64,000 nucleotides of DNA from the NCBI GenBank assembly GCA_003194525.1, contig NBIV01000225.1, positions 1 through 64,000 on the forward strand, read 5' to 3'. The translations under genes were made by a program, and so were the position numbers. The notes below the pieces were generated by a model. That model was not told the origin of the DNA and searched no databases. It was given only the letters and a program-made list of their open reading frames with translations. Source of the stretch: Gracilariopsis chorda. Lineage: Eukaryota; Rhodophyta; Florideophyceae; Gracilariales; Gracilariaceae. Positions 12,173-23,707 of the stretch are shown one piece after another. The number at the start of each line of letters is the position of its first letter. The stretch's first letter is position 1.

Positions 12173-13352
12173 TTGCTTTATTGTTTTGAGTCCCTTGCTC
12201 TGTGTTCTCCATTTTCTCTAGGCCTGGTCGGGCGCGAGAGGGGTTCTTATAGCGGCGTGTCTTTCGAACAGAAGCCCCTCGGCAAGGTAATTATCTAGCT
12301 ATCCTCTCCCAGAGTTCGTACTACTGCTTGTACTAACACTAGTTATCCAACAAAAACCCCACACGGAGGCATGTGCACAAAAAGCCAACAGGTAGCTGCC
12401 ACGTCGAGTGTGTGACAAACTTCATGGCGTGTTTCAGTGTAAAGTACGGTAGCAAATGCATTGAGCATGTAGATGTTACTTTAAGGCAACAACTGGATTA
12501 CACGCAACTCCGCCAACTTGCCGTGTCAAATTGCATTCCATATTGAGATTACAATTCGCTGCGAGAGTTCGTTTTGCAGCAATGAAGGGGTCGGACGAAA
12601 AGATGCCATCGTGGAGGAGAGCATGGAGTCGGACTTCTCTATTTTGTGATTACCAAATAAAACTGGACATGAACGCTGCTCATGTCAATACCTCTCTCCT
12701 TTTATACGTAGTTTACATCCGAAACCACTTTTGTTATACGGCCTTGGTCTTGCTTTTATCAGGGCATTGAAGCTTGTACATTTGGCTTACACTTTCTAAC
12801 TCGGTAAAAAATTCGCTTTCCCGCGATGTATGATCGTCTGGTCATGCTTATTTAAGAATGGATGGCTCCCCGATCATCCTGCGTTGATGGCGGAGTCATT
12901 TTGGGCAAAGACGTATAATAACCATGAAAACAGATATTTCAAACTATATAGCTTTATTACGCCATGGTCCGCCGCAAATTTGCTCATCGAGAATATACTA
13001 TGATTTTATACGGCAGATGACGTTCTGCATAGTTTCATCCCGGTGAAATCGATGATAGACTAACTATTGCGTAGGCAATGACTGCAGAGTATCTCAATGT
13101 ATTCACCGTTAGTTCATGAATGTATTATGGTATTCACAATGCTATGGTTCCCATGGCCTTGAGTTCCCTTATGAGCCTCGACAGGTTTGCACCTTATATA
13201 CATACTTCAATATGAGATGCAGAAGCAGAAGAACTGGAGAGGGTGTTTGGAATTCTACTCGAACTTATAAAAGCCACAAAAATAACAGAACAGTACTACT
13301 GTTAACATTTAACCCTTCAATACTCCGAGTCAAGAAGAGAGTTGTTAATGCC
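12173..13352. other. Intergenic, nothing recognised
   Basis: About 1.2 kb of moderately AT-rich sequence between the decayed remnants and coiled-coil gene C. Only short, unconvincing open frames occur on either strand, and no repeat of note was seen. Confidence 0.5.
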
Positions 13353-13883
13353 TTACTCTGGTATGGCGCTTTCCACTTCAACCTGTGCCGTCCCATTTCC
13401 AGATCTCCTTCTGTGTTCCATAACTTGGGAACCGAGCTTAAGAAGTTTGTCTTTGAGCTCCCCTGTCTTATCCTGTCTGCGGGTTATTTTACTCTGTAAC
13501 CCTTCGACAGCACTCTCTGAAGAGGCAAGTTTCTTTTCTTCTCGCCGCAAGCGTTCCATGATACTCTCCTGTTCCTGCTCAGCGACCTTCACCCTCGCCT
13601 GCAGGTTGAGGGAGCGAGACCTTACAGAGGGCATCCGGAGTCTCAGAGTTTCAAGCTCTTTCTTTCCCTGCTCGACGGCGTGTTGTTGCTTTTGGAATTC
13701 TTTCTCAGTGCGCTTTGCAGAGATTGCGAGATTCTGTACAGTTCGAGTTAATTTCTCCGTGTGTTGTAGGCGTTCATCCAAAACCCGTTTCTTTTCTTTT
13801 TTCAATAGGCGGGCTCTTTTTGTTTTCCCGATTGATGTCATCAACGCGACAACCAGAACAATGTCCAAGATGAGAGAAAACAT
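13353..13883 (-). CDS. Coiled-coil protein with N-terminal hydrophobic segment (copy C)
   Basis: A 176-residue protein of unknown function. It starts MFSLILDIVLVVALMTS, a short membrane or signal-anchor segment, and continues as a charged helix with heptad character ending in a basic, Ser-rich tail. The frame is open 28 codons further upstream, but this ATG matches the start of paralogue F (MFLFILDIALVLTMGS). Shared features with F include KKLASSESAVEGLQSK against KNLASAKWAIEGLRNK. It is divergent from gene D, with 929 bp between start codons. That arrangement is mirrored by E and F on the other arm of the inverted duplication. Conservation of start and topology despite low identity suggests a constrained protein. 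Confidence 0.7.
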   Translation of the reverse strand: MFSLILDIVLVVALMTSIGKTKRARLLKKEKKRVLDERLQHTEKLTRTVQNLAISAKRTEKEFQKQQHAVEQGKKELETLRLRMPSVRSRSLNLQARVKVAEQEQESIMERLRREEKKLASSESAVEGLQSKITRRQDKTGELKDKLLKLGSQVMEHRRRSGNGTAQVEVESAIPE

Positions 13884-14812
13884 GATAACCACAGGGTATA
13901 GCAGTCGATTCTCGGGCGAGGTAAGTAGTAGTGGTGTGTGGTGGGTGGCAGAGAGAATGGGGGTCAATTTCTTTGTTTATTCCGACTGCTTCCATATAGT
14001 ATAAATAGTTAAGTCTGTCCGACAGCAAGAACGAGCACAACTATTCCAATTGTGTTTGTAATTGAAACGATCGCACATTTGGGGATCTTTGAAAATTATC
14101 CGTTCTTTTCACCGCAATTTTGTTTGTTCCACGTTGACTACTCAACGTCACGCGTGGTGACGGATACCGTCGGTTTTTTCTGGAGGCGCCGTTACGAAAA
14201 CAGTCCTGCAGCGTTCGCACAAGGACTCTTTGACAGGGCCAGTGACCAATTAAGTCCGCGTCAAGACGAATTCGTGTTTTACTTTGAGTCACGGTCACTT
14301 CTGGATGTAAAAGAGGTACTAATTACACACTTGTATCGTCCACACAACAGAGTACGTATGTAGTTCTTGGTTTCCAAGAATAGGATGCAAAGGGCTCAGA
14401 TATGGTGCCTATTCTCTCACATTCATCTCATACGGGCCATTTTCGTCATATTAGTGTAACTGAGTGATCGCCGTGGCGGTGGGAGCATCTTCGTGATAGC
14501 TGCGGGGTTTTGGGTGGTGGGATGAGGATCACTCGCCTCAATAAACAGTTCTTTTGCAAACTGGACAAGGTTTCAGTATCATTGGATTACGGTTTACCGT
14601 GACACGTTCTTCTCTGACCTCTTGCAAATTAGAAGCCAGCAGTTGAGTAGTTAATAGACACATTATCCCATGACGGGCCAGAATATGTATAAATAAGCTG
14701 GCATTCTCGGTTCGGCAGTGCCCTAACATCCGCAAACCTGTGTTTTACACCACGAGCACCCCCATCTACGAACATACGTGCATCTTTGCTTTGATCTATA
14801 TATCTCACAAAA
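13884..14812. promoter_or_regulatory. Bidirectional promoter region between coiled-coil genes C and D
   Basis: A 929-bp region between divergent starts. The half next to D is conserved with the upstream regions of A and E. TATAAATA lies at 14688-14695, 125 nt before the D start. On the minus strand an AT-rich TATTTATA-type motif near 14000-14010 could serve gene C. Conservation is seen directly; bidirectional use is inferred. Confidence 0.55.
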
Positions 14813-15735
14813 ATGATCAAGCTTCTCTTAAGGATCACCATGGTTGTTGCGGTAAGCCTGTCTAATTGCAAAAGGCGAGAAACTGAGAAACAAATATCTC
14901 AGTTAGAGAAAGAAGCCAGGTTGAGTACGAAAAACAACCAAAGGCTGGAGGTTAAAACAGGAACGGCAATGCGGGAACAGCAACATGCCGATGAGAAGCT
15001 GGTGGAAGTTTACAGGACTCATCGCCGGATAAGGAAGGAACTGCAGGGTCTTGTTGCAGTTAAGGAAAACAACAGTCGCATGGTGTCGCAACTTGAAGCG
15101 ATATGCAAGGAAAGGGCGGCACTTATGCACAGATGTAAAAAGGTTTCTTGGATTATGGGAAACCTGTACATGAAACGGGATCAACTTCGCCGCACTGTGT
15201 ATCTCAAGGACGAAGATATCGTGCGCTTGAAGCAAGAGGTCAGTGCAAAGTCCGTTGAGCTTGAAAACGTGCAAGCGTCATGCACGGAGGAGATGTCCAC
15301 TTAACAAAACACAATCCACTTAATAGAGTATTACGCTTACTAAACTATCTCATTTGATATATCTGTTGCTATGGTAGTTATATGTGTTCGTGGTTGCATA
15401 ATTTGCATGAGGTGCATAAGAGCTGCATCGTTATTGAAGGCGGTACCTGGCGTATTTATGAGAGTTTCCATTGCACACCATGTGTTTTATAATCCCCCCG
15501 TACTCCCCAAGTTGCGTCTTCTGAGCAGCAGCAACATAATGGTGACCAGCGAAGGATACTTCAAACAGGAAAGCATCTAGGAGGTAAAAGAGGTAACGAG
15601 TTCAGTTTCTACAGATCAGAGAACGTGTTATCTCTTATGTTATCCGTTACCCCTGTGCAGAAGCGGCGCTGTTGGAGCTTGCAAATCTCCACCTGCCTTA
15701 AATGTGGACACAATGAGCCAAACTGCTGTAGCAAA
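14150..15735 (+). repeat. Left arm of large inverted repeat (best-conserved part)
   Basis: This segment is repeated in inverted orientation at about 19690-21250. From about 14950 to 15720 the two arms are almost identical apart from a few substitutions and an 11-bp indel. Further upstream they drift to visibly lower identity, and the adjoining genes C and F are only distantly alike. The left arm stops near 15735, whereas the unit continues about 250 bp further in the right arm and in unit A. Confidence 0.8.
14813..15304 (+). CDS. Small coiled-coil protein with hydrophobic N-terminus (copy D)
   Basis: A 163-residue protein paralogous to A and nearly identical to E over its last 97 or so residues. 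The N-terminus MIKLLLRITMVVAVSLS is hydrophobic and may be a signal peptide or anchor. The rest is a Lys/Glu-rich helix likely to form a coiled coil, ending EEMST. The differences from E all lie in about the first 66 residues. It has a TATAAATA box 125 nt upstream. It pairs divergently with C. I know of no family or function for it. Confidence 0.75.
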   Translation: MIKLLLRITMVVAVSLSNCKRRETEKQISQLEKEARLSTKNNQRLEVKTGTAMREQQHADEKLVEVYRTHRRIRKELQGLVAVKENNSRMVSQLEAICKERAALMHRCKKVSWIMGNLYMKRDQLRRTVYLKDEDIVRLKQEVSAKSVELENVQASCTEEMST

Positions 15736-16813
15736 CGGCAGGCTCCAACTCTCTAAACAAATGAGTAGCTGCTGTAATGGCCGCTGCTTCGAGATTTCGA
15801 CGTCGAAACATCGCATCTCCGATAACGATTACATCTAGAGGACATCCTGTGACGGGCCATCTCTGATACGTACGTTTCAAAAGGCTTTCTGTAAAGCATT
15901 CTACGTGCCTGTTTCGAGCGATATCAGAGCTACGCGCGTTACTTGCATACTTGGAAACAGCAGTCTTCTAGTTCCACAGCAGGAGAATTCAAGTGCAGAA
16001 ACATGTAAGCCATTTCGGCCAGTACGCACTCCTTCGTTTTATTGCGCATAACTGACAGAGCGTGGTTTCTCTTGTAGAGTTCATCGGGCTGCGTACTGCA
16101 ACGCACACGGCGCAGACCCCAGATGATTGCTCCGCCACCAACAGAGCATTTTTTTGATAAGTTCAAGCTTAACCTTCAAAGAAAAGAAAGCTTTCTTGGC
16201 TTACAGCCAAGGAAATGGTGGTTTAAAGGTTCTCCATACCGCCTTGTTAGGCTGCGTAGCGTGACACTTTTCAAGTAACCCGTGGCTTAACTAGCGCAAG
16301 TTACAGCGACAGGCGGGAGGGAGGGAAGAGAAACCAAAAGATGATGCAAGCGCGGCACAGAAAAACGCGGCCAGAAAGGGCGCTTCAAGCGCCAGCAGGA
16401 GCCGCAGTCTCTTATGAAGACGGCGAAATGCACTGCAGTAGCCCTTGAACCAACAAATAGAAATCTTTCTGTACAGTCTTCAAATCCGATTGTATGTAAC
16501 ACCGTCAGCTGCTGTTCGATTTTTCTTGTTCCGATAGGTATGAAACGAATAGAAACCCAGACCTTCCGCGTAGCCAGCGGAAAATGCAATGCGCAACAGA
16601 ACTCAATACCAACTGCAGCAAGGATGTGTTCAAGACTAGTGGGCGGCACTCACAAGCGCAATGGCGCCAGCAGAGACGAGGCAGCGTAGATAGTAAAGCA
16701 AACGCCCTCACAGAACGCATCAAGACAAGAAGATACACCTAGTATCTCACGGAACAAAGTATGTTCGTAAGTAGAGGGTTATCGGCACTAAAACAGATCA
16801 TCTCTGTCATCTT
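15736..16813. other. Spacer between the inverted arm and LINE remnant
   Basis: No gene is supported. A plus-strand frame at about 16414-16689 is open but unrecognised. It could be an upstream part of the LINE copy that follows, although I see no reverse-transcriptase motif in it. Confidence 0.4.
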
Positions 16814-18050
16814 ATGAGACCTCTGCACTGCCAACAAACAACGCGGAGAAACGATGCTCCAAAGACGACACTCCCGAGTCCCAAAGAGCCGCCACCATCC
16901 AGTTACTCCAATAGCTTCCGAAAGGAAGGTTCGAAGTGTGGTGCGACGGCTCGGGCGGTATGCTCGAGACACCAGACCAAAAGGCAGCACGAGCTGCAGT
17001 CGAATGGGATGAGGGGTGGTACTGTGGAACAGTCTGCTACCCAGAAAGATGACGATTCAGCACACGAGTGTGTCGCAGAGTATCACCAGACCCTTGGCGT
17101 AATGCCTTCGTTCTGGATTGCCTATGACGACGCCTTCCAAATGGCATACAGCTACGATGCCCAGAGCGGCAAAGGAATTGATATAGACAAGCACGCTTTA
17201 CGCATTAAGTTGCTGGCGCCAAACTCTGTTGCTGCTGGAGAACATAAAAAACGGGAAATAGGTAAGCCCAGTCTGCTCAGCGAAGTCAAGCCGCGTGGCA
17301 TTAACGTTTGTTCTTATACAGCTGAAATCATTGTGATGACTGCAGCGGTACAAGCGCTACCCCCAACCACAGGGGAACTGATTCGAATATTTACGGACTC
17401 TCATGCAATTGTGAGCGTTACAGGGTAACATGAGACGCCAAGCAAGGCTTTTGCAACGTCTCGCCAACGCGCTTTACGATCTGAGCAGCTGAAACAAAGT
17501 CTATGTCTGCTGGATACCAAGTCACTGCGAAACAGTCCGCAATGAACGCGTCGACACTCTTGCAAAACGTGGACATAATTTGCCTTTGCAAGACCAAGTA
17601 CGAGTTCCAATTGATATGCTAGACGTTAGAGCGGCTCTGTCTTTGTCTATTAGAGGAAAAAGCCTCCTTCAGCACCGGCCAGCGTTTCTTTCAGACGAGA
17701 AGGATGCGCGAAAGGCTGAAGTAACCCTCCCACAATTCTACACCAAACACGGCTCTACGCTGCATCCTGTGGCGCCATTTCTAGAAAAAAGGACGCTTAG
17801 ATGTGACTCTGGAACGAATGTGAATAAAGACGGGGCACATGTCGTTTTTCGATGCCCGCGGACAAATGCAGCCCGTAGAGAGTTGTTAGCTGGTCTCCCA
17901 AGGAAGCGTAGGGGAAGCATACAACAGTTAATTCGACGTGAGCCGCAAAAGTTCATGGCCTTCCTGAAGAGAGAAATCTTTTGCTGAAAGCTCTCCTTCA
18001 GCTTAGTAGTAGAAAGCTGTTGACCACAATAAGCAAGAAGAAAAGCGGAG
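16814..18050 (+). mobile_element. 5'-truncated LINE copy 1: RNase H and C-terminal zinc-knuckle region
   Basis: The frame at 16814-17428 ends in an RNase H-like stretch (TAEIIVMTAAVQALPP followed by IRIFTDSHAIVSV). After a frame change the coding sense resumes near 17480 with WIPSH and LAKRG motifs, the usual end of a LINE-encoded RNase H. It continues to a stop at 17987 through a Cys/His-type motif (RCDSGTNVNKDGAHVVFRCP) and LIRREPQKFMAFLKRE. A short 3' UTR and a GAA/AAG-rich tail follow (about 18035-18050). This is the layout of the 3' end of an RNase H-bearing non-LTR retrotransposon. The reverse-transcriptase and endonuclease parts are missing and the remnant is frameshifted, so it is inactive. 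Related to copies at about 18970 and 46344. Confidence 0.75.
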
Positions 18051-18969
18051 AAGAGGTGACTTCTATTGTTCCTTCAACTGTCACGCGCATGACCTGCTCT
18101 TGTTTCATTATGTTCTGAGACTCTGCAGTGTCGGCGAGCTGCAGGTAGAAGGCTCCATCAGCACTTCAACACCTCCAGCCATGTTCCCTGGGCAAGCAGA
18201 TGAGCGGCCACAGCTCAGCTGGTAACCACCGTGAGTACTTTTTACAGAAGACCATGAAGCCGGGATCGAGTCCTGCCAGGCCATTCCTTCCAGTTCACAA
18301 CAGACTCTCATCGAACAAGTAGATTACCGATCGTTCGATTTTACTCACGACATACGCCCATGATGGGCTTCGATGAGCAATACCAATGCACATCTCTGCC
18401 TAAAATGCGCTCCTTATAATTGAAACTCGTGGCATCATTACTAGAGACGCCCTGCAGCTCCCTTGAACAGCTCTAATCTGTAAAACGACGTATCGCTCGT
18501 CTTTTAACAAACAGAAAGGCTGCAATGCCTGTGCTTGCTGTTATCTCAACCAGTAAAGTGATTCGTGCACATGTAGCGCAATACAGATAAAATGTACCCT
18601 TGTACGTTTTACCAACTCCTACAGGATTCTATATGAACAATGCCTTTCACTTAGTATCAAGTGGATCCTCAATTCGCGATTACTGCCTTCAGGACAGCGA
18701 GCACGACTGTATCCACTTTGATCTTCTACTGCAGTTCAAGTGACTCATATGCTCAATGTAAGTGTGATTGGATTGCTGGCACTCGTTTGCTCACGGATGA
18801 CTTTGCTCAATCCGGTTCGGAAGAAACTGATGTACTAGCAACTGTCGATGATGACGGTGCCAAGAAACTGTGATAGCGAAGAAATCGACTGCCATGAAGG
18901 TCAGAGAAGTGCACCCTGAGCTCGCGACTGGCTTATCCATAGTTTTCTCTGCGCGTCACGTTCTCGCCG
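18051..18969. other. Spacer between LINE copies, with a tRNA-like box pair
   Basis: No protein gene is supported. The frame at 18661-18873 is short and unrecognised. A pair of near-consensus pol III boxes at 18211-18273 is listed separately. Confidence 0.4.
18204..18283 (+). other. tRNA-like sequence with A and B boxes (possible SINE head or tRNA relic)
   Basis: CAGCTCAGCTGG at 18211-18222 matches the pol III A box at 11 of 12 positions, and GGATCGAGTCC at 18263-18273 matches the B box at 10 of 11. The spacing is 52 nt between box starts, as in tRNA genes. The T stem nearly forms, but the acceptor arms do not pair, so this is not a working tRNA. A tRNA-derived SINE head or tRNA relic fits. 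Confidence 0.35.
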
Positions 18970-19430
18970 TCGTCGCGGAGAAACGGCCTCAAAGCCGACC
19001 TGAAAGCGCAGCTAAAAGAGAAGAGCAAGAGCAAAAGTGTTTTGAGGAGTAGTGCGGAATACGAGGCAAGAGGGGCAAGAACAGCCGAAGTAACGCTCGC
19101 TCAGTTTGAGACGAGGCATGTCCCTTCCTTACATCCAGTGGGTTCTTATATGAATAAGAAAGTAGTGCGTTGTGAGTGTGGCACAGCAGTCAAGAAAGAT
19201 GTGGATTACGTTCTTTTCCGCTGTCCGTGGACTAACGGAACCCGTCGCAATGAACTCCCCGCAGCTAGAGAGAGAGAAGACAAATCACTTTTAGAAATGA
19301 TTAGAAAATGGCCATCAGAGTTTTTGACCTTCTTCAAGAGGGAGAACTACCTGTAATTAGATAGATCTCCTGTCGCTTCGAAATCAGGAGCGACGGACCA
19401 TACTAAAGAAGAAGAAGAAGAAGAAAGCCG
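18970..19430 (+). mobile_element. 5'-truncated LINE copy 2 with AAG-repeat tail
   Basis: A frame ending at the TAA at 19354-19356 encodes TAEVTLAQFETRHVPSLHPV, then RCECGTAVKKDVDYVLFRCP and MIRKWPSEFLTFFKRENYL. It aligns with the C-terminus of LINE copy 1 (KAEVTLPQFYTKHGSTLHPV and so on). The 3' UTR holds two interlocking inverted repeats at 19367-19394 and ends in an AAG/GAA microsatellite at about 19404-19427, typical of a LINE tail. The 5' end is fuzzy (roughly 18970) and everything upstream of the C-terminus is missing. The copy lies in the spacer of the inverted duplication. Confidence 0.75.
19367..19394 (+). repeat. LINE 3'-UTR structure: two interlocking stems
   Basis: CTCCTG can pair with CAGGAG, and GTCGCT with AGCGAC. 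The four arms alternate, so the RNA could form an H-type pseudoknot or switch between two hairpins. The same 28 bases occur without change in the copy at 46369-46396 on the minus strand. LINE reverse transcriptases are known to recognise 3'-end RNA structures, so this is a plausible recognition site (inference). Confidence 0.6.
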
Positions 19431-19439
19431 ACCTCTTCG

Positions 19440-20102
19440 AACCTAACGCTGTAATGCAAAGATTGCGGAAAATCCTTTTCTACCATGGAGACATGTAAGT
19501 GACCGAATCTTAACTACGCACATGAACTTCGGTTGTGCCGTGAGTTTCAGCATGCCACATTTCTCTAGAATCACTCCAGTAGCTTTTGACTTGTTCCCAG
19601 GGATTTTTTGAGTGTCTGGTTCGATTCTCCTTACCGTCTTTACCAGATGCTGGTTTGTAAAACGCAAGCGTAAATATCCTTGCTCCACAGCAGTTTGGTT
19701 CATTGTGTCCACAGATAAGGCAGATGGAGATTTGCAAGCTCCAACAGCGCCGCTTCTGCACAGGGGTAACGGATAACATAAGAGATAACACGTTCTCTGA
19801 TCTGTAGAAACTGAACTCGTTACCTCTTTTACCTCCTAGATGCTTTCCTGTTTGAAGTATCCTTCGCTGGTCACCATTATGTTGCTGCTGCTCAGAAGAC
19901 GCAACTTGGGGAGTACGGGGGGATTATAAAACACATGGTGTGCAATGGAAACTCTCATAAATACGCCAGGTACCGCCTTCAATAACGATGCAGCTCTTAT
20001 GCAAATTATGCCGCCACGAACACATATGACTACCATAGCAACAGATATCTCAAATGAGATAGTTTAGTAGGCGTAATACTCTATTAAGTGGATTGTGTTT
20101 TG
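19440..20102 (-). repeat. Downstream conserved segment of coiled-coil gene E
   Basis: This 3' flank of gene E matches the 3' flank of D almost exactly from 20102 down to about 19690, and that of A more loosely down to about 19440. A minus-strand frame at 19443-19712 is open here but interrupted in the A copy, so I do not call it a gene. Confidence 0.55.
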
Positions 20103-21250
20103 TTAAGTGGACATCTCCTCCGTGCATGACGCTTGCACGTTTTCAAGCTCAACGGACTTTGCACTGACCTCTTGCTTCAAGCGCACGATATCTTCGTCCT
20201 TGAGATACACAGTGCGGCGAAGTTGATCCCGTTTCATGTACAGGTTTCCCATAATCCAAGAAACCTTTTTACATCTGTGCATAAGTGCCGCCCTTTCCTT
20301 GCATATCGCTTCAAGTTGCGACACCATGCGACTGTTGTTTTCCTTAACTGCAACAAGACCCTGCAGTTCCTTCCTTATCCGGCGATGAGTCCTGCAAACT
20401 TCCACCAGCTTCTCATCGGCATGTTGCTGTTCCCGCATTGCCGTTCCTGTTATAACCTCCAGCCTTTGCTTGTTTGTCGTACTCAATCTGGCTTCCTTCT
20501 CTAACCAAGATATTTGTTCCTCAGTTTTTCGCCTTTTGCAAGTAGACAAGGTTGCCGCAACATTCGTGGTGATCCTTAAGAGAAACTTGATCATTTTTGT
20601 GAGATATAAACCAAAGCAAATATATACGTATGTTCGTAGATGGGGATGCTCGTGGTGTAAAACACAGGTTTGTAGATGCTAGGGCACCGCCGAACCGAGA
20701 ATGCCAGCTTCTTTTATACATATTCTAGCTTCGTCATGGGATACTGTGTCTGTCAACTACTCAACTGCTGGCTTCTAATGTGGAAGAGGTCAGAGAAGAA
20801 CATGTCACGATAAACCGTAATCGAAGGAAACTGAAACCGTGTCCAGTTTGCAAAATACCTGTTCATGGAGGAGCGTGATCCTCATCCCACCAATCAAAAC
20901 CCCGCAGCTATCATGAAGATGCTACAGCTGCCACAGCGATCCCTCAGTTACACTAAAATAAAGAAAATGGCCTGTATCAGATGAATGTGAGAGAACAGGT
21001 AACCCTACCGTATGAGAACCCTTTGCATCCCAATCTTGGGAACCACGATCTACACATGTATTCTGTTGTATGGACGATAAAAGTGTGATTTACGTCCAGA
21101 AGTGACCGTGACCCAAACTGAAACACGAATTCGACTTGACACCCACCTCATTGCTCACTGTCCCTGTGAAACAATCCATATGCTAACGCTGCAGGGATGT
21201 TTTCGTGACGCTACCCCCAGAAAGCACCGACACATAGAACTGACGCGTTC
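19690..21250 (-). repeat. Right arm of large inverted repeat (best-conserved part)
   Basis: This is the inverted counterpart of 14150-15735. The half nearest the spacer is almost identical to the left arm. Identity falls toward gene F. Confidence 0.8.
20103..20594 (-). CDS. Small coiled-coil protein with hydrophobic N-terminus (copy E)
   Basis: A 163-residue protein, twin of D in inverted orientation. It starts MIKFLLRITTNVAATLS, a hydrophobic segment, then runs as a Lys/Glu-rich predicted coiled coil ending EEMST. About 13 residues differ from D, all in roughly the first 66 positions, while the last 97 are identical. A TATAAAAG box sits at 20711-20718, 124 nt before the ATG. It is divergent from F (1109 bp between starts). 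Function unknown; the family looks lineage-specific. Confidence 0.75.
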   Translation of the reverse strand: MIKFLLRITTNVAATLSTCKRRKTEEQISWLEKEARLSTTNKQRLEVITGTAMREQQHADEKLVEVCRTHRRIRKELQGLVAVKENNSRMVSQLEAICKERAALMHRCKKVSWIMGNLYMKRDQLRRTVYLKDEDIVRLKQEVSAKSVELENVQASCTEEMST

Positions 21251-21703
21251 CTTGAAATTGAGAAACAATTTGCATTCTTAATGCAACAGCATACCTCTAA
21301 ATATATTTTCCTTCACGGCACCCCTCGCATCCTCTCGTGAAAAGTTCTTAGCCGACAGATAAATTTGATGAGACTCGGGAAGTATAAAAATTTCTTCGAT
21401 TTCAATGCTCGTGTCCCTGTCTGAATGCTAGACTCAACTGGGCACACAGAAATCAACGCCTTGAATCTGGATGTAGCACCTAATACCTTCGTATGGTTGG
21501 AAAATGACCGGTCTGTGTAGCATTCTAATTACAATTTAGTTATGATTGATTCGAAGTCTGTCAGAGTCTCCCACTCATCCCATATAAAACGGAGCAGTAC
21601 AGAGCTCTCAGTTGAGCTCATTCTCGTCAGGTATCAACTTCGGATACGCTTTTGATTCTTCCTACACATCAGCTTTTCCGTTCACCCCTCTCAACAACAC
21701 GCG
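20595..21703. promoter_or_regulatory. Bidirectional promoter region between coiled-coil genes E and F
   Basis: A 1.1-kb region between divergent starts. The E-proximal half is homologous to the promoters of D and A. Towards F there is TATAAAAC at 21583-21590, about 120 nt before the F start, a spacing close to that of the E-side TATA box. Function is inferred from position and conservation. Confidence 0.55.
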
Positions 21704-22270
21704 ATGTTTCTTTTTATTCTCGACATTGCTCTGGTGCTGACAATGGGTTCAGCAGTCCGAAGGGGAAGAGCGGCAAGGAGCCGTTTGCAACGGTCGGAAA
21801 AGTCTCGTGACGTGGTCCTGGAGAAGATTCGCTCCACTCGAAGGTCACTGGAGTCGTCAAACCAGTGCCTTCAAAAAAGTGAAAAAGAGTGGGCGGACTA
21901 TCGGCAGGCTTTGGATGCTGAACAGCGCTCTATCGGCTCGTCAAAGAGCCGGATAGCTTTCCTTCTGTCGAATGCTGCTCAGTTGGAGACAAGGGAGGCC
22001 AAGGAAAGGTCTGAATTAGACCAGGTGACGAATGTGTTGGAGCGGGAGAGGAAGAACTTGGCTTCGGCAAAGTGGGCGATCGAGGGTCTCCGAAACAAGG
22101 TCAAACGAAGGGAGGCCCAGATCGAGGAGAAAAAGGGAAAAGTTGCGGAGATCGAATCCCAACTAGAAACCCTCCAAGCATCGAATGGGGATGGGGCGGA
22201 GAAGAAGGCTACGGGGCAGAGTACTGTGTACCGCCCACCGAACCGCAGGTACGGTCTGCGTCGGGGTTAG
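21704..22270 (+). CDS. Coiled-coil protein with N-terminal hydrophobic segment (copy F)
   Basis: A 188-residue protein paralogous to C. It starts MFLFILDIALVLTMGS, a short hydrophobic segment, followed by a basic stretch (RRGRAARSR) and a long charged helix of coiled-coil type. It ends in a basic Tyr/Arg tail (PPNRRYGLRRG). Identity with C is modest, but the start, the topology and several blocks are kept. A TATAAAAC box lies about 120 nt upstream. It forms the outer gene of the right divergent pair. No known family was recognised. Confidence 0.7.
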   Translation: MFLFILDIALVLTMGSAVRRGRAARSRLQRSEKSRDVVLEKIRSTRRSLESSNQCLQKSEKEWADYRQALDAEQRSIGSSKSRIAFLLSNAAQLETREAKERSELDQVTNVLERERKNLASAKWAIEGLRNKVKRREAQIEEKKGKVAEIESQLETLQASNGDGAEKKATGQSTVYRPPNRRYGLRRG

Positions 22271-23541
22271 TTAGGGAGAGCTGGTGTTAGGATGGAGTAT
22301 TAGTTAAATGTAAACAGAAATTGTCAAGAACTCTTTGTGGAATGCGTAATCTGAAATAGCATGTAGAAGCGTTTGGATCGTTTTGTGCGCTGCGAAACGC
22401 AGAGTGTTCGTGATATTCCTTCGTAAGAAAACCGTACCGAATGAAGTTCCACATTCTTTGATCTGCTTTTTCTTGAAAGGCAAGAATGAAGACATGGAGA
22501 ATGGTGATCTCTGCGGAATATACACTCTTCTGAGGTGAAGCAACTTTACCTGCTCGCACAATCAAAGGCTTCATTTTGTCTTTTGTTGCCTGCTAGCTTA
22601 CAATGCCTTCGCAACGACGCAAATGCTGACAACGCAAGATCATTTTGCTATTGGTAAGGCTAGCGACACGTTGCATAAATTGTTCGAGCTGAAGGTAAGC
22701 GCGACAAGACAGTAGCCCGCCAATTAACGGTCCACAAGTTTCATACCTGGCCACGTTTCCACAGCAATTCAATACTATGCAGCCTGCGTTTGGCACATGG
22801 CACGCCTCGACCTGAAGCACGGTTTCCGTGAGTGAAAGAAGGTCCCCGCCTTCCTCGCTGATCGCAGTCTTTGCTTTTTGCACCTTGGGGTTTGAGGATA
22901 GCGTGGAAAAAAGGACGCCACAAGACTGCAGATTGCTATTATTCAGAGACTAGGGCAACCAGTTCACCCTCCTCCAAAACAGGAAGCATGAAATGTCAAC
23001 GGTTTCCGGGCGGTAAGATCGGGGATCTCGTCTTGCCAGTCGAAAGCAGAAACAAAGACCACTCCGGGAAGTAATGAAGAGGTCATGCATCCAATCCTTT
23101 GCGTTTTGTTGTCGATCTCCGTTCGCTTTCTTCCCCTTTCAGTTGCTCGGTTGACCATTGTACCTGTCAATATTTTAGCACAACCTCTCCTGTGGAGCAA
23201 TTCGGCCACGGCGATGCCTTGTTGTCAACTAGGGACAACGTCAAAACTCGATCAAGGCTCTCATGATATGCCAAGCTGCTCTTTAATTTCATGTCCTCTC
23301 CCGTTCGAATGAGAGGCAGCACGCTGCACACGGTCAAGAATAGACTCATGTAGTGCTTCACACGGTCCTTCCAGTGCGAGCGGATGCACTACTTACCAGA
23401 AGAGAAGCTCCATTTGTGGTCGCTCTCTGTGATTAATATCAGGTTATGCATGCGCTCCCGGGCGAGCACGGTTCTGCTTCCATCCACAGATTTCATCTAG
23501 TAGTGCAGAGGACGTGCACTTTGTCGTTGGATAAGAACCGA
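22271..23541. other. Intergenic, no supported gene
   Basis: Two minus-strand frames (22287-22574 and 22593-22883) are open for under 100 codons and resemble nothing known. They lie next to the coiled-coil cluster and may be old flank of the same unit, but the similarity is too weak to claim. Confidence 0.4.
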
Positions 23542-23549
23542 TATAAATG
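23542..23549 (+). promoter_or_regulatory. TATA box of the bZIP gene
   Basis: TATAAATG lies about 160 nt upstream of the chosen ATG at 23708, which would give a 5' UTR of roughly 130 nt. No other TATA-like element is closer. Confidence 0.5.
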
Positions 23550-23707
23550 GGCGGAGATCAAGCAGCTTCTCGACTCGATACCTATCTCACTTGTGCTTTT
23601 CTTATCCCCTAAAGCAATTTAAGCTATCGCAATCGCCTTCAGCCAGCATCTTGCATCGAGACGGTACAGATCAACAAAGGCGCCGATTGATTCCAAACTA
23701 CAAGAAC